A stretch of DNA of 63,520 bases from contig CACYYG010000016.1 in assembly GCA_902778535.1 (NCBI GenBank), positions 1 to 63,520 on the forward strand, in the 5' to 3' direction. Source of the stretch: an uncultured Prevotellaceae bacterium. Its GTDB lineage: Bacteria; Bacteroidota; Bacteroidia; Bacteroidales; Bacteroidaceae. Position 1 is the stretch's first letter, and each line of letters starts with the position of its first letter. Positions 46,665-54,734 of this stretch are shown here, piece after piece. The notes under the pieces are model-generated. The model did not search any database. It had not been told where the DNA came from and saw only the letters and a program-made list of their open reading frames with translations. The translations under genes and the position numbers were made by a program.

Positions 46665-47159
46665 CTATCCTCGGTATTGCTTGAGTGTGGGTTCTACGAG
46701 GAAGACGACAACCTTGCGGTAGCGGCGGCGGGTGCCTAAGCCGTCATCGAGATTGCCGTCGACAACAACGTTCAGCTCGTACTTCGAGGGCATCTTCTTG
46801 CGGTGGTTCCCCTTCTCCAAAGCGGAGTTGAGGACGATGTTGACGCTGACATCCTTCAGCATTGGCTCATAGGTGGCCAGGCTTTGACGGATGCTATCCT
46901 CGCACTCCTTCTTCGTGACTTCGTTTTGCAGAACGCCGCCTTGTGCTCCCTGGTTGACGTTGAACTCGCGGTAGTGGACGTTGGAGAACTCGTGGTTCCA
47001 GTATTCGAAGCCGAAGTCAGGATCGGCTGCGAAGCTGCCTCGTGGTGTGAACACAATAAGCTCTACCAAGTTGTCCAACTTGGTGATATGGTCTTCAATG
47101 TCGCGTACTAAGCGCAACGAAGGCTCAATATAGGAAACAGGTGTACTGATGAAGCTCAT
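46665..47159 (-). CDS. gp25/TssE-like baseplate protein
   Basis: 164 residues. The block LVELIVFTPRGSFAADPDFG followed by FEYWNHEFSNV is the signature of the gp25-like family (phage T4 gp25, type VI TssE), whose members usually have a TPRGE..xPDFG core. After it, QSLATYEPMLKDVSVNIVLN matches the conserved EPRL segment and the C-terminal strands follow (YELNVVVDGNL, RKVVVFLVEPTL). Family length is 130-170 residues. In contractile injection machines this protein connects baseplate wedge and sheath. It overlaps the TssK-like gene by 4 bp (ATGA), so the two are translated together. Confidence 0.8.
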   Translation of the reverse strand: MSFISTPVSYIEPSLRLVRDIEDHITKLDNLVELIVFTPRGSFAADPDFGFEYWNHEFSNVHYREFNVNQGAQGGVLQNEVTKKECEDSIRQSLATYEPMLKDVSVNIVLNSALEKGNHRKKMPSKYELNVVVDGNLDDGLGTRRRYRKVVVFLVEPTLKQYRG

Positions 47160-48160
47160 ATCTGCTTACCGTCCCAGAATCGGCGTGAATTGGAGGGTGG
47201 TGGTGGCGGCGGTGCCGTGGGCTGAGGCGTCTCGACGACTGGTTCCGGCTCTTTGGGCTTTTCTTTAACAAGGAGACTGAACTTCCCGACCTTTTCATTA
47301 ATGGCGTAGCACATGCCTAGGCCTTGTTTAATGCGCAGGTAACCTGTACGGTAGCTGAAAGGTGCTGTAGAGTATTTGCGGAATGTCTCGGCATCTTCCA
47401 AATTGATGAGTTCATCGAGGTGGCATGCAACGGTGAAGGCCGAAACCACTTTCTGCACGCAGGCCTGCAACTGCTGTGGCGTCATGGTGTCGAAGCAGGT
47501 GTTTGCGGTAATGAGTTGTTCGCGCACCACTGGCCAGAAGATGCTGAGCGCTGTGATTGCGGCACTCTCTGTCTGCTGACGTGTTGTGTCGTCGATTTGC
47601 TGCATCATCTGCACGAACTGCTGGTAGAGCTGCAAATACTTCAAGTGGGCCGCAATGCAAAGACACGGCGGAACAAAGTTGACATTGTCCTCGCGCCATC
47701 CGTCTTCGTAGATAATACGTCCGATAGGAAGACCATACTCAGGCACTGCCGTTTTAGGACTGACGAGACCAAAGTAATACTCGGGTTCCATGTAGCCGTC
47801 GGTAGTGTCCTGCCAGTTGCCTGGGCGAACGTTAATGGTGAGCATATACTCTGCCTCATCGCTGTTGTTCGGTATCTGCACACGTCCGTCGATAGTGTTG
47901 GTAAACTTCGTGTCGTAGTGGACATCAATCAGGATGCCGCCGCGAGTGATAGCCGTACAGGAGAGTGCTTCCACATCGACGAAGCCCTTGGTAATACTGA
48001 GTTGCAACTGGAAGGGCTGAAGTGTGGGGATGAGCCCGAAACGCCCTATAGCAGCCAGCGACAATGCTTGGTTGATGTATTCAGCAGTGCAGTCGTCGGC
48101 TGTTCTTAGCACCTCGTCGGTGAGGCGCATACCTTTTTTCCAACTGATTCTTTTTGGCAT
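47156..48160 (-). CDS. TssK-like baseplate/membrane adaptor
   Basis: 334 residues. The N-terminal sequence RISWKKGMRLTDEVLRTADD and the following IGRFGLIPTLQPFQLQLSIT fit the opening of TssK (xVxWxEGMxLxPQHF...GLxxL), which is related to phage receptor-binding shoulders. Then a strand-rich part (GILIDVHYDTKFTNTIDGRV) and a helical stalk (YLQLYQQFVQMMQQIDDTTR). The end (EKPKEPEPVVETPQPTAPPP) is Pro-rich. TssK normally joins the baseplate to the TssL/TssM membrane complex; those genes are missing here, so its membrane partner may be one of the operon's TM proteins. Confidence 0.6.
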   Translation of the reverse strand: MPKRISWKKGMRLTDEVLRTADDCTAEYINQALSLAAIGRFGLIPTLQPFQLQLSITKGFVDVEALSCTAITRGGILIDVHYDTKFTNTIDGRVQIPNNSDEAEYMLTINVRPGNWQDTTDGYMEPEYYFGLVSPKTAVPEYGLPIGRIIYEDGWREDNVNFVPPCLCIAAHLKYLQLYQQFVQMMQQIDDTTRQQTESAAITALSIFWPVVREQLITANTCFDTMTPQQLQACVQKVVSAFTVACHLDELINLEDAETFRKYSTAPFSYRTGYLRIKQGLGMCYAINEKVGKFSLLVKEKPKEPEPVVETPQPTAPPPPPPSNSRRFWDGKQI

Positions 48161-48163
48161 AGG

Positions 48164-49057
48164 TTATATGTTTGTATTATAGTTCAGGTAGTTGTAGAAG
48201 ACTTCATCAGCAAGTCGCAGTGGCGGCTCATCGTGGTGGATGTCGAAGACGACGTCTTCCTCAACAGAGAAGAAGAAGTCCTTGATAAATAACCGCAACA
48301 GCTCCACTTCATCAATGAATTTCAAAAATAAATCGGTGCATTCTTCATCCGACCAGTAGTAAATGTCATAATAACTGACCGACTCGCTGAAGGTGTTTCC
48401 AACATAGCACTCGCCTAACGTCATGTCGAGGCGGTTCTCGTAGCGGGGCTCTTCGTCTGAGTACTGACGTGTGGCCTTCTTCGGTTTCAGGCTAAGCCCT
48501 TCCTCCATGAAAATCTTACGCAGCATAAAGGTGATGAGCGTGCGGTTACCACGGATGTATTTGCAGCAGGGCAGGAAGGGAATAATCTGTTTGATGAAGC
48601 GGTTTTGGCGCTGTTCCTCGGTGATGTTGTCGCCGATAATCTGCTGCATCACGAGGTCTTCGCTTCCCAGCGGGTTGATCTTCTCACGCACCTCGGACCG
48701 CAAGTGCAACAGCAGTACGTCGATGGGGGCGAAGAAGAGATAGGCCTTGCGCATCTCCTCTTCCTGCTTGTCAATTTCCTCCTGATAACGCTCCTTCTCC
48801 TGATAGGCCGGTATGTTGTCGAAGCGGTCAATGGGGTGGAAGACGTACTCGGGCAGCGAGTTATAGATGCTGTTGCGGCCCACGCCGACATGCATGATAT
48901 CATCGTCTATGATTTCCGTTTCGATAATATCATTGTAGGTGTTGCGCTTGTGCAAGCCTTTTAGTGCTACCTTGAACTTACCCAGAGGGTAGTAGGGTAG
49001 CAGCAACTCTACGTTGATGTCAGAGGGAAGATTAGAAGGCATCGGCAGTGAGTTCAA
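48164..49057 (-). CDS. TssG-like baseplate protein (tentative)
   Basis: 297 residues. Features fit the TssG family loosely: FIKQIIPFLPCCKYIRGNRT followed by LITFMLRKIFMEEGL (the segment where TssG has its mid-helices), then RLDMTLGECYVGNTFSES, recalling the TssG LGxxxxLG..VxD block, and LLRLFIKDFFFSVEEDVVFD near the end. It sits directly between the E1 gene and the TssK-like gene. Its start lies inside the E1 gene (26-bp overlap; an internal Met would reduce this to 11 bp), which couples the conjugation and baseplate modules. Confidence depends on context. Confidence 0.5.
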   Translation of the reverse strand: MNSLPMPSNLPSDINVELLLPYYPLGKFKVALKGLHKRNTYNDIIETEIIDDDIMHVGVGRNSIYNSLPEYVFHPIDRFDNIPAYQEKERYQEEIDKQEEEMRKAYLFFAPIDVLLLHLRSEVREKINPLGSEDLVMQQIIGDNITEEQRQNRFIKQIIPFLPCCKYIRGNRTLITFMLRKIFMEEGLSLKPKKATRQYSDEEPRYENRLDMTLGECYVGNTFSESVSYYDIYYWSDEECTDLFLKFIDEVELLRLFIKDFFFSVEEDVVFDIHHDEPPLRLADEVFYNYLNYNTNI

Positions 49058-50408
49058 TATAGGACACGCCCTTGTCAGATGACACCATCAGCACATCGTA
49101 GGGCGGGATGCCTATCTGCTGCAGGGTGAGTTGCTTATAAGGGAAGCGGTCGTCGATGTTCTCGAAGAAATGCTTGTGGATGAGGGTTCGGTAGCTAAGC
49201 TGGCGCAGCTCGGCGTTCTGCTTGATGTAGTCGTCGAGCTTTGATTCGGGTATCATCACCTGGAATTCCTTCTCAGGCTGGTCGGAAACAATGACATCGA
49301 TGAACTTGTTATTCACCATGTTAATCTCTACCCATTCGGCGCCGAGGAGTTCTTTTAGCTTCTCCAGCACCTCGCCGACGGTCATATTGGCCGACAACTC
49401 CTTACATTCTATGATGTTCTCCCAACGCTCGTGAGCCGGGCAGTTGTTCTTCCATGCAGCAATGCGATAGATGTTCGTCGTGCAGGTCATACCTTCGTAG
49501 CGCAGCATCTTGCCCTCTAAGGTCTTGAAGGGTGGTGCTGCCTTCAGAGCTTGTGCAGGCTTGATGGCGTTGATGGGCTTGACCAGTTGGATGAGCGGCT
49601 TCTGCGCTTCCTCTGCCTCCCTGTCCTCCTGAGCTTTCCGGGCTTTCTGGGCTTCAGTGGCATCGGCATTCCCTGTAACTTCGTCCTTGTGGATAATCTT
49701 CATTGCCTCCTGTACCTGTAGGGCACCTACGATGCTGGCGCTGATGGGGGTGGTGGCGATGCGTCCATGCTCGGTCTGCGTGCGTACTACGTCGGCGCAG
49801 CCAGTACGTAGCATAATGTTGTTAAATTCATCGCGCGAAAGGCCGCACTCGTAGCAGCTGATGCCAGGGCTGTAGACCTTCACGGCACCCGTGAGGTTCT
49901 CTATGCTGCCGTCAATCCAGCTCTTGCCGGCTCGCATTGCCATGCGGTTGAGCAGGTAGCGGGCCAGACGGCTGTCAAGGCAGCCAATGATGACGTCGAC
50001 GGAGCGGTACAGACCGAAACCAACCTCCGAGAAAAGATTACCCACAATGGGTGTCACTTCTATCTGCGGGTTGATCTCTCTGGCGCGTTTGGCCACGATG
50101 TCAGCCTTGTAAGCGTGGCTGTAGGCGTCCTCCTCGCGAAAGAGGATGGAGCGTGTGAGATTGGAGATTTCTATCTGGTCGAAGTCGGCTACGTAGATAT
50201 GTCCTACGCCGAAGAGTGCCAGGTTCTTCACCACCTCATTGCCAAGTGCGCCAGCACCGGCCACAAGCACGCGCGCATTTTTCACACGCTCTTTCTTGAA
50301 CCAGGAGAGCAGCGTGAACACGCCCTCACCCCATTCATAGCTTTTGCTGTTGTCTCCTGTGCTTGAAGACTGCGAGTTTGACAGCCCTTTTGTGTTAAGA
50401 TTATCCAT
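49032..50408 (-). CDS. E1-like ubiquitin-activating enzyme (ThiF/UBA fold)
   Basis: 458 residues, cytoplasmic. Adenylation domain at about 30-245: nucleotide-binding GAGALGNE (51-58), DFDQIEISNLTRS with the Asp and Arg that bind ATP (75-87), K102, and CLDSRLARYLLNR with Asp145. C185-x2-C188 looks like the first half of the usual zinc clamp; CPAH around 337 may supply the rest. Cys204 (RTGCADVV) before TTPISASIVGALQVQEAMKI is the best candidate for the thioester Cys. A Gln/Lys/Ala linker (about 248-295) leads to a C-terminal domain of some 160 residues of unclear fold, perhaps for E2 or baseplate contact. It would activate the operon's ubiquitin-like protein. Confidence 0.9.
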   Translation of the reverse strand: MDNLNTKGLSNSQSSSTGDNSKSYEWGEGVFTLLSWFKKERVKNARVLVAGAGALGNEVVKNLALFGVGHIYVADFDQIEISNLTRSILFREEDAYSHAYKADIVAKRAREINPQIEVTPIVGNLFSEVGFGLYRSVDVIIGCLDSRLARYLLNRMAMRAGKSWIDGSIENLTGAVKVYSPGISCYECGLSRDEFNNIMLRTGCADVVRTQTEHGRIATTPISASIVGALQVQEAMKIIHKDEVTGNADATEAQKARKAQEDREAEEAQKPLIQLVKPINAIKPAQALKAAPPFKTLEGKMLRYEGMTCTTNIYRIAAWKNNCPAHERWENIIECKELSANMTVGEVLEKLKELLGAEWVEINMVNNKFIDVIVSDQPEKEFQVMIPESKLDDYIKQNAELRQLSYRTLIHKHFFENIDDRFPYKQLTLQQIGIPPYDVLMVSSDKGVSYIELTADAF

Positions 50409-50436
50409 CGTTGATTCTATGGAAATTCCGCATGTA

Positions 50437-50522
50437 AAAATCTATCGATAGATTTTTTCAAAACCCATTGAGTTTTTTTCAAAACCCACATGGTTTTTTA
50501 AAACATCTATCTTTAGATTTTT
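50437..50522. repeat. Dyad array, 4 degenerate units, about 21.5-bp period
   Basis: Dyad centres near 50447.5 (ATCTATCGATAGAT), 50469 (AAAACCCATTGAGTTTT), 50490 (AAAACCCACATGGTTTT) and 50512.5 (ATCTATCTTTAGAT) fill the only sizeable gap between the RING and E1 genes. A- and T-runs flank each unit. It could attenuate or process the operon transcript between the two halves. Confidence 0.75.
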
Positions 50523-50540
50523 ACATGGGGTGAAATTGGG

Positions 50541-52895
50541 TTATGATTCTACATATTCAAAGATGGTGTCGCCAATCTTGAATGTGTCGCCGTTGGTCAG
50601 CACAGTAGGCTTGTTGGCAGGCAGCTCGGTGCGCATGTTGTAGAGCACACCAGGCACGAGGGCTTTCAGCATAGGCAGCGTCTTGGCCTGGTCGATGTAG
50701 AGCTGTACATGCTCCTTGGCCACCTTGTTGCTCTTCTCCCAGTTCATCTGCACCTCGCAGTCGCCCGTGGCACCGATGGTCACCTTGTTGCCGCCGCCAG
50801 TGGCGTTCATCCACTTGTGGATAGGTATCTTCTGACCAGCCTTCACACCGTTCTTGATGAGCAGGAAGTAACGCTCTGCCAGCATACGTACTGTGACGAG
50901 TGAAGCGCCCAGGCCGCCGCCGTAGATAATGAAGTTGAGCAGGTTAGGCATCCACTCGATGTTACCAATGGAGCCAAACATGAGTACGAAGAAGCCGATG
51001 ACGGCTGCAATGAGACCGCCGATTAAGGCGCTCTTCATGGGAATGGACGACTTGATGGTGAGGCTCAACGGCACGCAGACCGAGAAGAGGATGTAAGCAG
51101 GCAGTGAGCAGTACCAGTAGGGAGTGCCTGTGGCTGACACCAGCAGGCAGAAGATAATGCCGCCCACGGCCATGGCTGCCATACCGATGATACCTGAGAG
51201 TAGTGACATGCCCACAATCTTCAGGTAGATCTTGGCGTCCTTCTTACGATATTCGTCGAAGTAGCGGAAGACGAGCGAGAGGAAGAAACCCAAGAGCAGA
51301 CCGATGGTGAGCAGTGCTGACACCTTAACGGCGCTTTCGCCTATCAGGCTCTTATTGCTGATAAAGGCATTGGCGATGCCTTCGCCCAGTCCCTGGAACA
51401 AACCGCGACCTGTCAGCTCGAAGATAATCCAGCTCACCAGTGCGGCCAAAATGCCGGCGAGTGTCTGCGAGGTCTCGCGAAGTGAAGTCTTTGAGAACAT
51501 CTCCTTCCACTCCACGTGATCCTGAATGCCGTCCTTACAGTTCTGTCCGTACTCCACGCACTTGTAGCCGTTCTGCTGCCAGCAGGCCACGTGCATGATG
51601 TGCTTACACTTCATCACTACCATCTGTCCGGGTTCGATATCCTGACGGCAGTAGGTGCAGATGCGTCGAGAGACGTTGGCCTCCGGCTCGTACTTTTTGT
51701 AATACTTCATGCCGAAGCGCTTCGACTTGATAGAGGGCACGAGCACCTTCATAATGAGGAAGAAGATGGCAAATGTTAGCAGTGCGATGAGCAGTGCCAC
51801 GAGTATCTTTGTGATGGTGTCACCCGTTGACTCAGCCTTGACAGGCCACGGTGTCTCAGGCATGCCGATAGCGAATTCTCCCTCGCCGGTTTTTGCTCCT
51901 TTCCACTCGGCGGTGTATTTGACCAGGCCGTTGTAGACCTTGTCCTTCGTTGCGCGATAAGAGAAGGCGAAGTCGTACATGGCATCCTTCACCACCTGCT
52001 CGAAGTTGCTCAGCACGCTGGCCAGGTTGTCGCTGGGCATGTACATGCCCTGACGGTCTTCGATGAAGTCGCCATTGGCATCGCGCGGTGCAGTAACGGC
52101 ATCCAGCATCATTTCTACACCCTCGTCAACGCCTTCGCCAGTGTAGTAGAGCGCATACACCTTCGGCATCAGCGTGGCGGCCTTTTGGTAGTCTTCCACT
52201 TCAATGAAAGAAATTACTTCATCGGTAGGACGTGTATTACCCTCAGTGAAGACAAAGAGCAAGTTCTTGTCCTTGGCGGCAATGGCGCGACGGGCGATGG
52301 CTGCGTTGCGCTCATAGCCGGCTGCCATGTGCACAGAGTCTTCGAACTCGGCCTTGTCACTGGCAAACTCTACCAGCTTGGAATAGAGTGCGCCATAGAA
52401 GAATTTGCTCTCAGACTGCTTATGAAATTCCTGTTCGAAGTCCTTGAAGTTCTTCTTTGTCACCATTTGTGTGGGTGTCACCTCATCGCCGAAGAACGAC
52501 AGGAAGACGCAGCTGTCGGGCGCACTCTCCACCAACTGACCCACAGCGTCGAAAATCTGATCCTTGCCCTCCTCGGGAATGCTCAAGTCGACGAGCACGG
52601 AGAATGTAAAGCCCGGGGGGATGCGCTGGCCGGAATTTACTGAGGTAAACAAGTAGCGTTCGGGCGAGATGATGTTGTCATCCTCTTTGATGACCAGATA
52701 GTCACTCAGATTGTCTGTGGTGACGTCATCGCACGACTTGCCATTACTGTTCAGAACTTTCAGGAACAGCGTGATGCTGTCCTTGCCTTCGGCATATTCG
52801 TATTTCTTGTCACAGAACTCAATTTTCTTTACGTCCTGCGCGTTCACCTGTGCCAAGCTGGCCAGCAGGGCACATCCTAATAGTAGTTTCTTCAT
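50541..52895 (-). CDS. Polytopic membrane protein with VWA, RING-H2-like and FHA-like domains (candidate E3)
   Basis: 784 residues. Signal peptide to about residue 19, then a VWA-like domain at about 97-270 (FTFSVLVDLSIPEEG; partial MIDAS Asp103-x-Ser105). Helix at 361-387, then a cytoplasmic RING-H2-like finger with ligands Cys413, Cys416, Cys430, His432, His435, Cys438, Cys446 and Cys453; spacing fits RING-H2 except the last pair, which is C-x6-C. Five or so more helices lie between 476 and 672. The end (704-784) is FHA-like (VTIGATGDCEVQMNW, VLTNGDTFKIGDTIFEY), but the phosphothreonine-binding Arg and Ser look replaced. It shares one base (TAATG) with the JAB gene. Inferred role: membrane E3 that recruits E2-Ubl to the apparatus. 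Confidence 0.82.
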   Translation of the reverse strand: MKKLLLGCALLASLAQVNAQDVKKIEFCDKKYEYAEGKDSITLFLKVLNSNGKSCDDVTTDNLSDYLVIKEDDNIISPERYLFTSVNSGQRIPPGFTFSVLVDLSIPEEGKDQIFDAVGQLVESAPDSCVFLSFFGDEVTPTQMVTKKNFKDFEQEFHKQSESKFFYGALYSKLVEFASDKAEFEDSVHMAAGYERNAAIARRAIAAKDKNLLFVFTEGNTRPTDEVISFIEVEDYQKAATLMPKVYALYYTGEGVDEGVEMMLDAVTAPRDANGDFIEDRQGMYMPSDNLASVLSNFEQVVKDAMYDFAFSYRATKDKVYNGLVKYTAEWKGAKTGEGEFAIGMPETPWPVKAESTGDTITKILVALLIALLTFAIFFLIMKVLVPSIKSKRFGMKYYKKYEPEANVSRRICTYCRQDIEPGQMVVMKCKHIMHVACWQQNGYKCVEYGQNCKDGIQDHVEWKEMFSKTSLRETSQTLAGILAALVSWIIFELTGRGLFQGLGEGIANAFISNKSLIGESAVKVSALLTIGLLLGFFLSLVFRYFDEYRKKDAKIYLKIVGMSLLSGIIGMAAMAVGGIIFCLLVSATGTPYWYCSLPAYILFSVCVPLSLTIKSSIPMKSALIGGLIAAVIGFFVLMFGSIGNIEWMPNLLNFIIYGGGLGASLVTVRMLAERYFLLIKNGVKAGQKIPIHKWMNATGGGNKVTIGATGDCEVQMNWEKSNKVAKEHVQLYIDQAKTLPMLKALVPGVLYNMRTELPANKPTVLTNGDTFKIGDTIFEYVES

Positions 52896-54715
52896 TATTG
52901 TCTTACTTGTTTAATCCATGTTTTTAATACTTCCATTCTCTGCTCGCCGTAGAAGGTGTTCTCAACGACTAAGTCGCCATTCACCACGGGAATTGTAGTG
53001 AGCAGGCTGTCGCTTGGCGTGTAGACGAGAACGAAGTGTATGCGGTCGAGATAGTCCTGCACGGCGCGGCGCACGGTGGGTATGCTGCAGTGCGGAGCTG
53101 CCACGAAGCAGCCGGTAAGGCTGAGGTTGTCTTCCTTGTCTTTGTCCGAGATCTTCTCAGCCACATACTCCGTCTTCTGCCCGTGCTGTACGGCAAAGCC
53201 GTGGAGCATGGCCAGCACGTCGTCGCCCTCGGTGGCCAGATCCATGCAGATGTCTACGATGACATCCTTGTTCAACTGTACACCATGGCAGCTGTCGTCA
53301 CGGTCTTCTGCCTTCTCCAGCGTGTTGAAGTATTCGTCGGCGCTTAGCTCTTTCTGGTTGGCTCCGACAGGGCGTTGTGCGGCAGTCTTAAGACTCTCCT
53401 GTGCCCACTGGTACCACTCAATGAGCGAGTACATCTTCTTCAGTTCGCTCTTCGAGTTGATATTCATGTCGCGGCGATAGGTGAAGATGCCCGTGTCCTG
53501 CATCGGGGTGAGAATGTCGACGACGATGGCGGTAAGGAAGAGCGGATGCTGCGGATGCTTCAGCTGGTCCTGAACCGACGTGTCGCTGTTGCTGAAGAAC
53601 ACGCCCAAGCCTGGATGTGAGTGCACCCAGCAGGTAAGGTCGTACTGCAGATTGGTCTCGCGGCGCAAGCGGCGCAGCTCCTCCAGCACCTTCAGCTTGA
53701 TCTTGCCGCCGAAATTCAGGGCATACTCCTCGAAGACGGCGTCGTCGCCCGGCATCACAATCTGCTCTAATGAGACATAGTATTCATTGTTCTCTGTGTC
53801 ATGCACCCAGCGGCCTAACACCATGCAGCCGTCCTCCTTCGGACTTTGAGGGTTGCGCAGGTCTTCCGCGTACATATTATATATATCTATGATGCACTGG
53901 TTCTTGATGTACATGCGACGTACAGCACTTTCATAGGTGAAGTCGACGGCGTCAACTTGCAGATAGTTGGGATTGTCTATGACATCCTCAAGGCTTTGCT
54001 TCTTCAGAATAGTGGCTGTCTTGCGGCGCACCACGATGTTGCCGTCAGCTGACACCTGCTGGCCTGGGGTGATAGGAGCGCGGTAGCCAGGCTTGGGGCC
54101 GCGTGGCGTCACAGGAGCGGGCTTGTAGCCATTGTTCTTCTTTCCCTTGTTCTTGCTGATGACGGCAATGATGAAGATGAGGAGGAGCAGTCCGCCGGCA
54201 ATGGCACCGATAAGTGGCCAGGGCAGTTCCTTTCCGCTTTCCTCTTTTACTTCCATCTCGTTGGTCAGCCTTGTCAGGTTTTTGTCCAGCAAATTGAGTT
54301 TGCCGTTGAGCACCTCTTCCATCTGGTTGCGGAAGTCGACACTGGCCTGGGCGTCAAGCTCGGGATAGTTTTGAAGAATGGCTTGTATGAAGAGGTCTTT
54401 CTTTTCATTTTGTTCCTGCAGCTGCAGTTTCAATCCCTCAACATACCCGTTTAACTGACATTTCTGTATATATTCAGCCTTGTCCTTGCGGTTGAGCAAA
54501 TCATCGATATACTTTGCTATCTCGTTATTCAGATTTTGCTGGTTCCTGTCCGAGAAGAAGGGGTCGTCCTGCAGTTTTTGCTGGAAGGCTTCCATCACGG
54601 TAGGCTTTGGCGGCTCTTGCACTTGCCTCCTTGGTCTGGCAGCATCTGCCCCCGGCTGCACAGCCGGAGTAAGGAGCAGCACTATGAAAAGTGCTAATGC
54701 TTGAATCTTTCTCAT
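52895..54715 (-). CDS. Membrane-anchored JAB/JAMM isopeptidase
   Basis: 606 residues. Signal peptide to about 26, a periplasmic helical/coiled-coil part (40-160), one transmembrane helix (166-187), a Lys/Pro linker, then the cytoplasmic JAB domain (about 265-420). The metal site is complete: HSHPGLGVFFSNSD gives H365-x-H367-x10-D378, with an upstream Glu (YYVSLEQIV) in the usual place. Such enzymes cut isopeptide bonds or mature ubiquitin-like proteins. After residue 470 a further domain (NKDVIVDICMDLATEGDDVL, HFVLVYTPSDSL) has no clear match. Start chosen because it gives a clean signal peptide, 19 bp after the preceding gene. Confidence 0.9.
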   Translation of the reverse strand: MRKIQALALFIVLLLTPAVQPGADAARPRRQVQEPPKPTVMEAFQQKLQDDPFFSDRNQQNLNNEIAKYIDDLLNRKDKAEYIQKCQLNGYVEGLKLQLQEQNEKKDLFIQAILQNYPELDAQASVDFRNQMEEVLNGKLNLLDKNLTRLTNEMEVKEESGKELPWPLIGAIAGGLLLLIFIIAVISKNKGKKNNGYKPAPVTPRGPKPGYRAPITPGQQVSADGNIVVRRKTATILKKQSLEDVIDNPNYLQVDAVDFTYESAVRRMYIKNQCIIDIYNMYAEDLRNPQSPKEDGCMVLGRWVHDTENNEYYVSLEQIVMPGDDAVFEEYALNFGGKIKLKVLEELRRLRRETNLQYDLTCWVHSHPGLGVFFSNSDTSVQDQLKHPQHPLFLTAIVVDILTPMQDTGIFTYRRDMNINSKSELKKMYSLIEWYQWAQESLKTAAQRPVGANQKELSADEYFNTLEKAEDRDDSCHGVQLNKDVIVDICMDLATEGDDVLAMLHGFAVQHGQKTEYVAEKISDKDKEDNLSLTGCFVAAPHCSIPTVRRAVQDYLDRIHFVLVYTPSDSLLTTIPVVNGDLVVENTFYGEQRMEVLKTWIKQVRQ

Positions 54716-54734
54716 AGGTTATTTTTTTGCGTTG

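Noticed and set aside
38364-49057. A complete type VI secretion cluster
   Set aside because: Only TssE-, TssF-, TssG- and TssK-like genes are seen; no TssB/TssC sheath, Hcp, VgrG, ClpV or TssM in the window.
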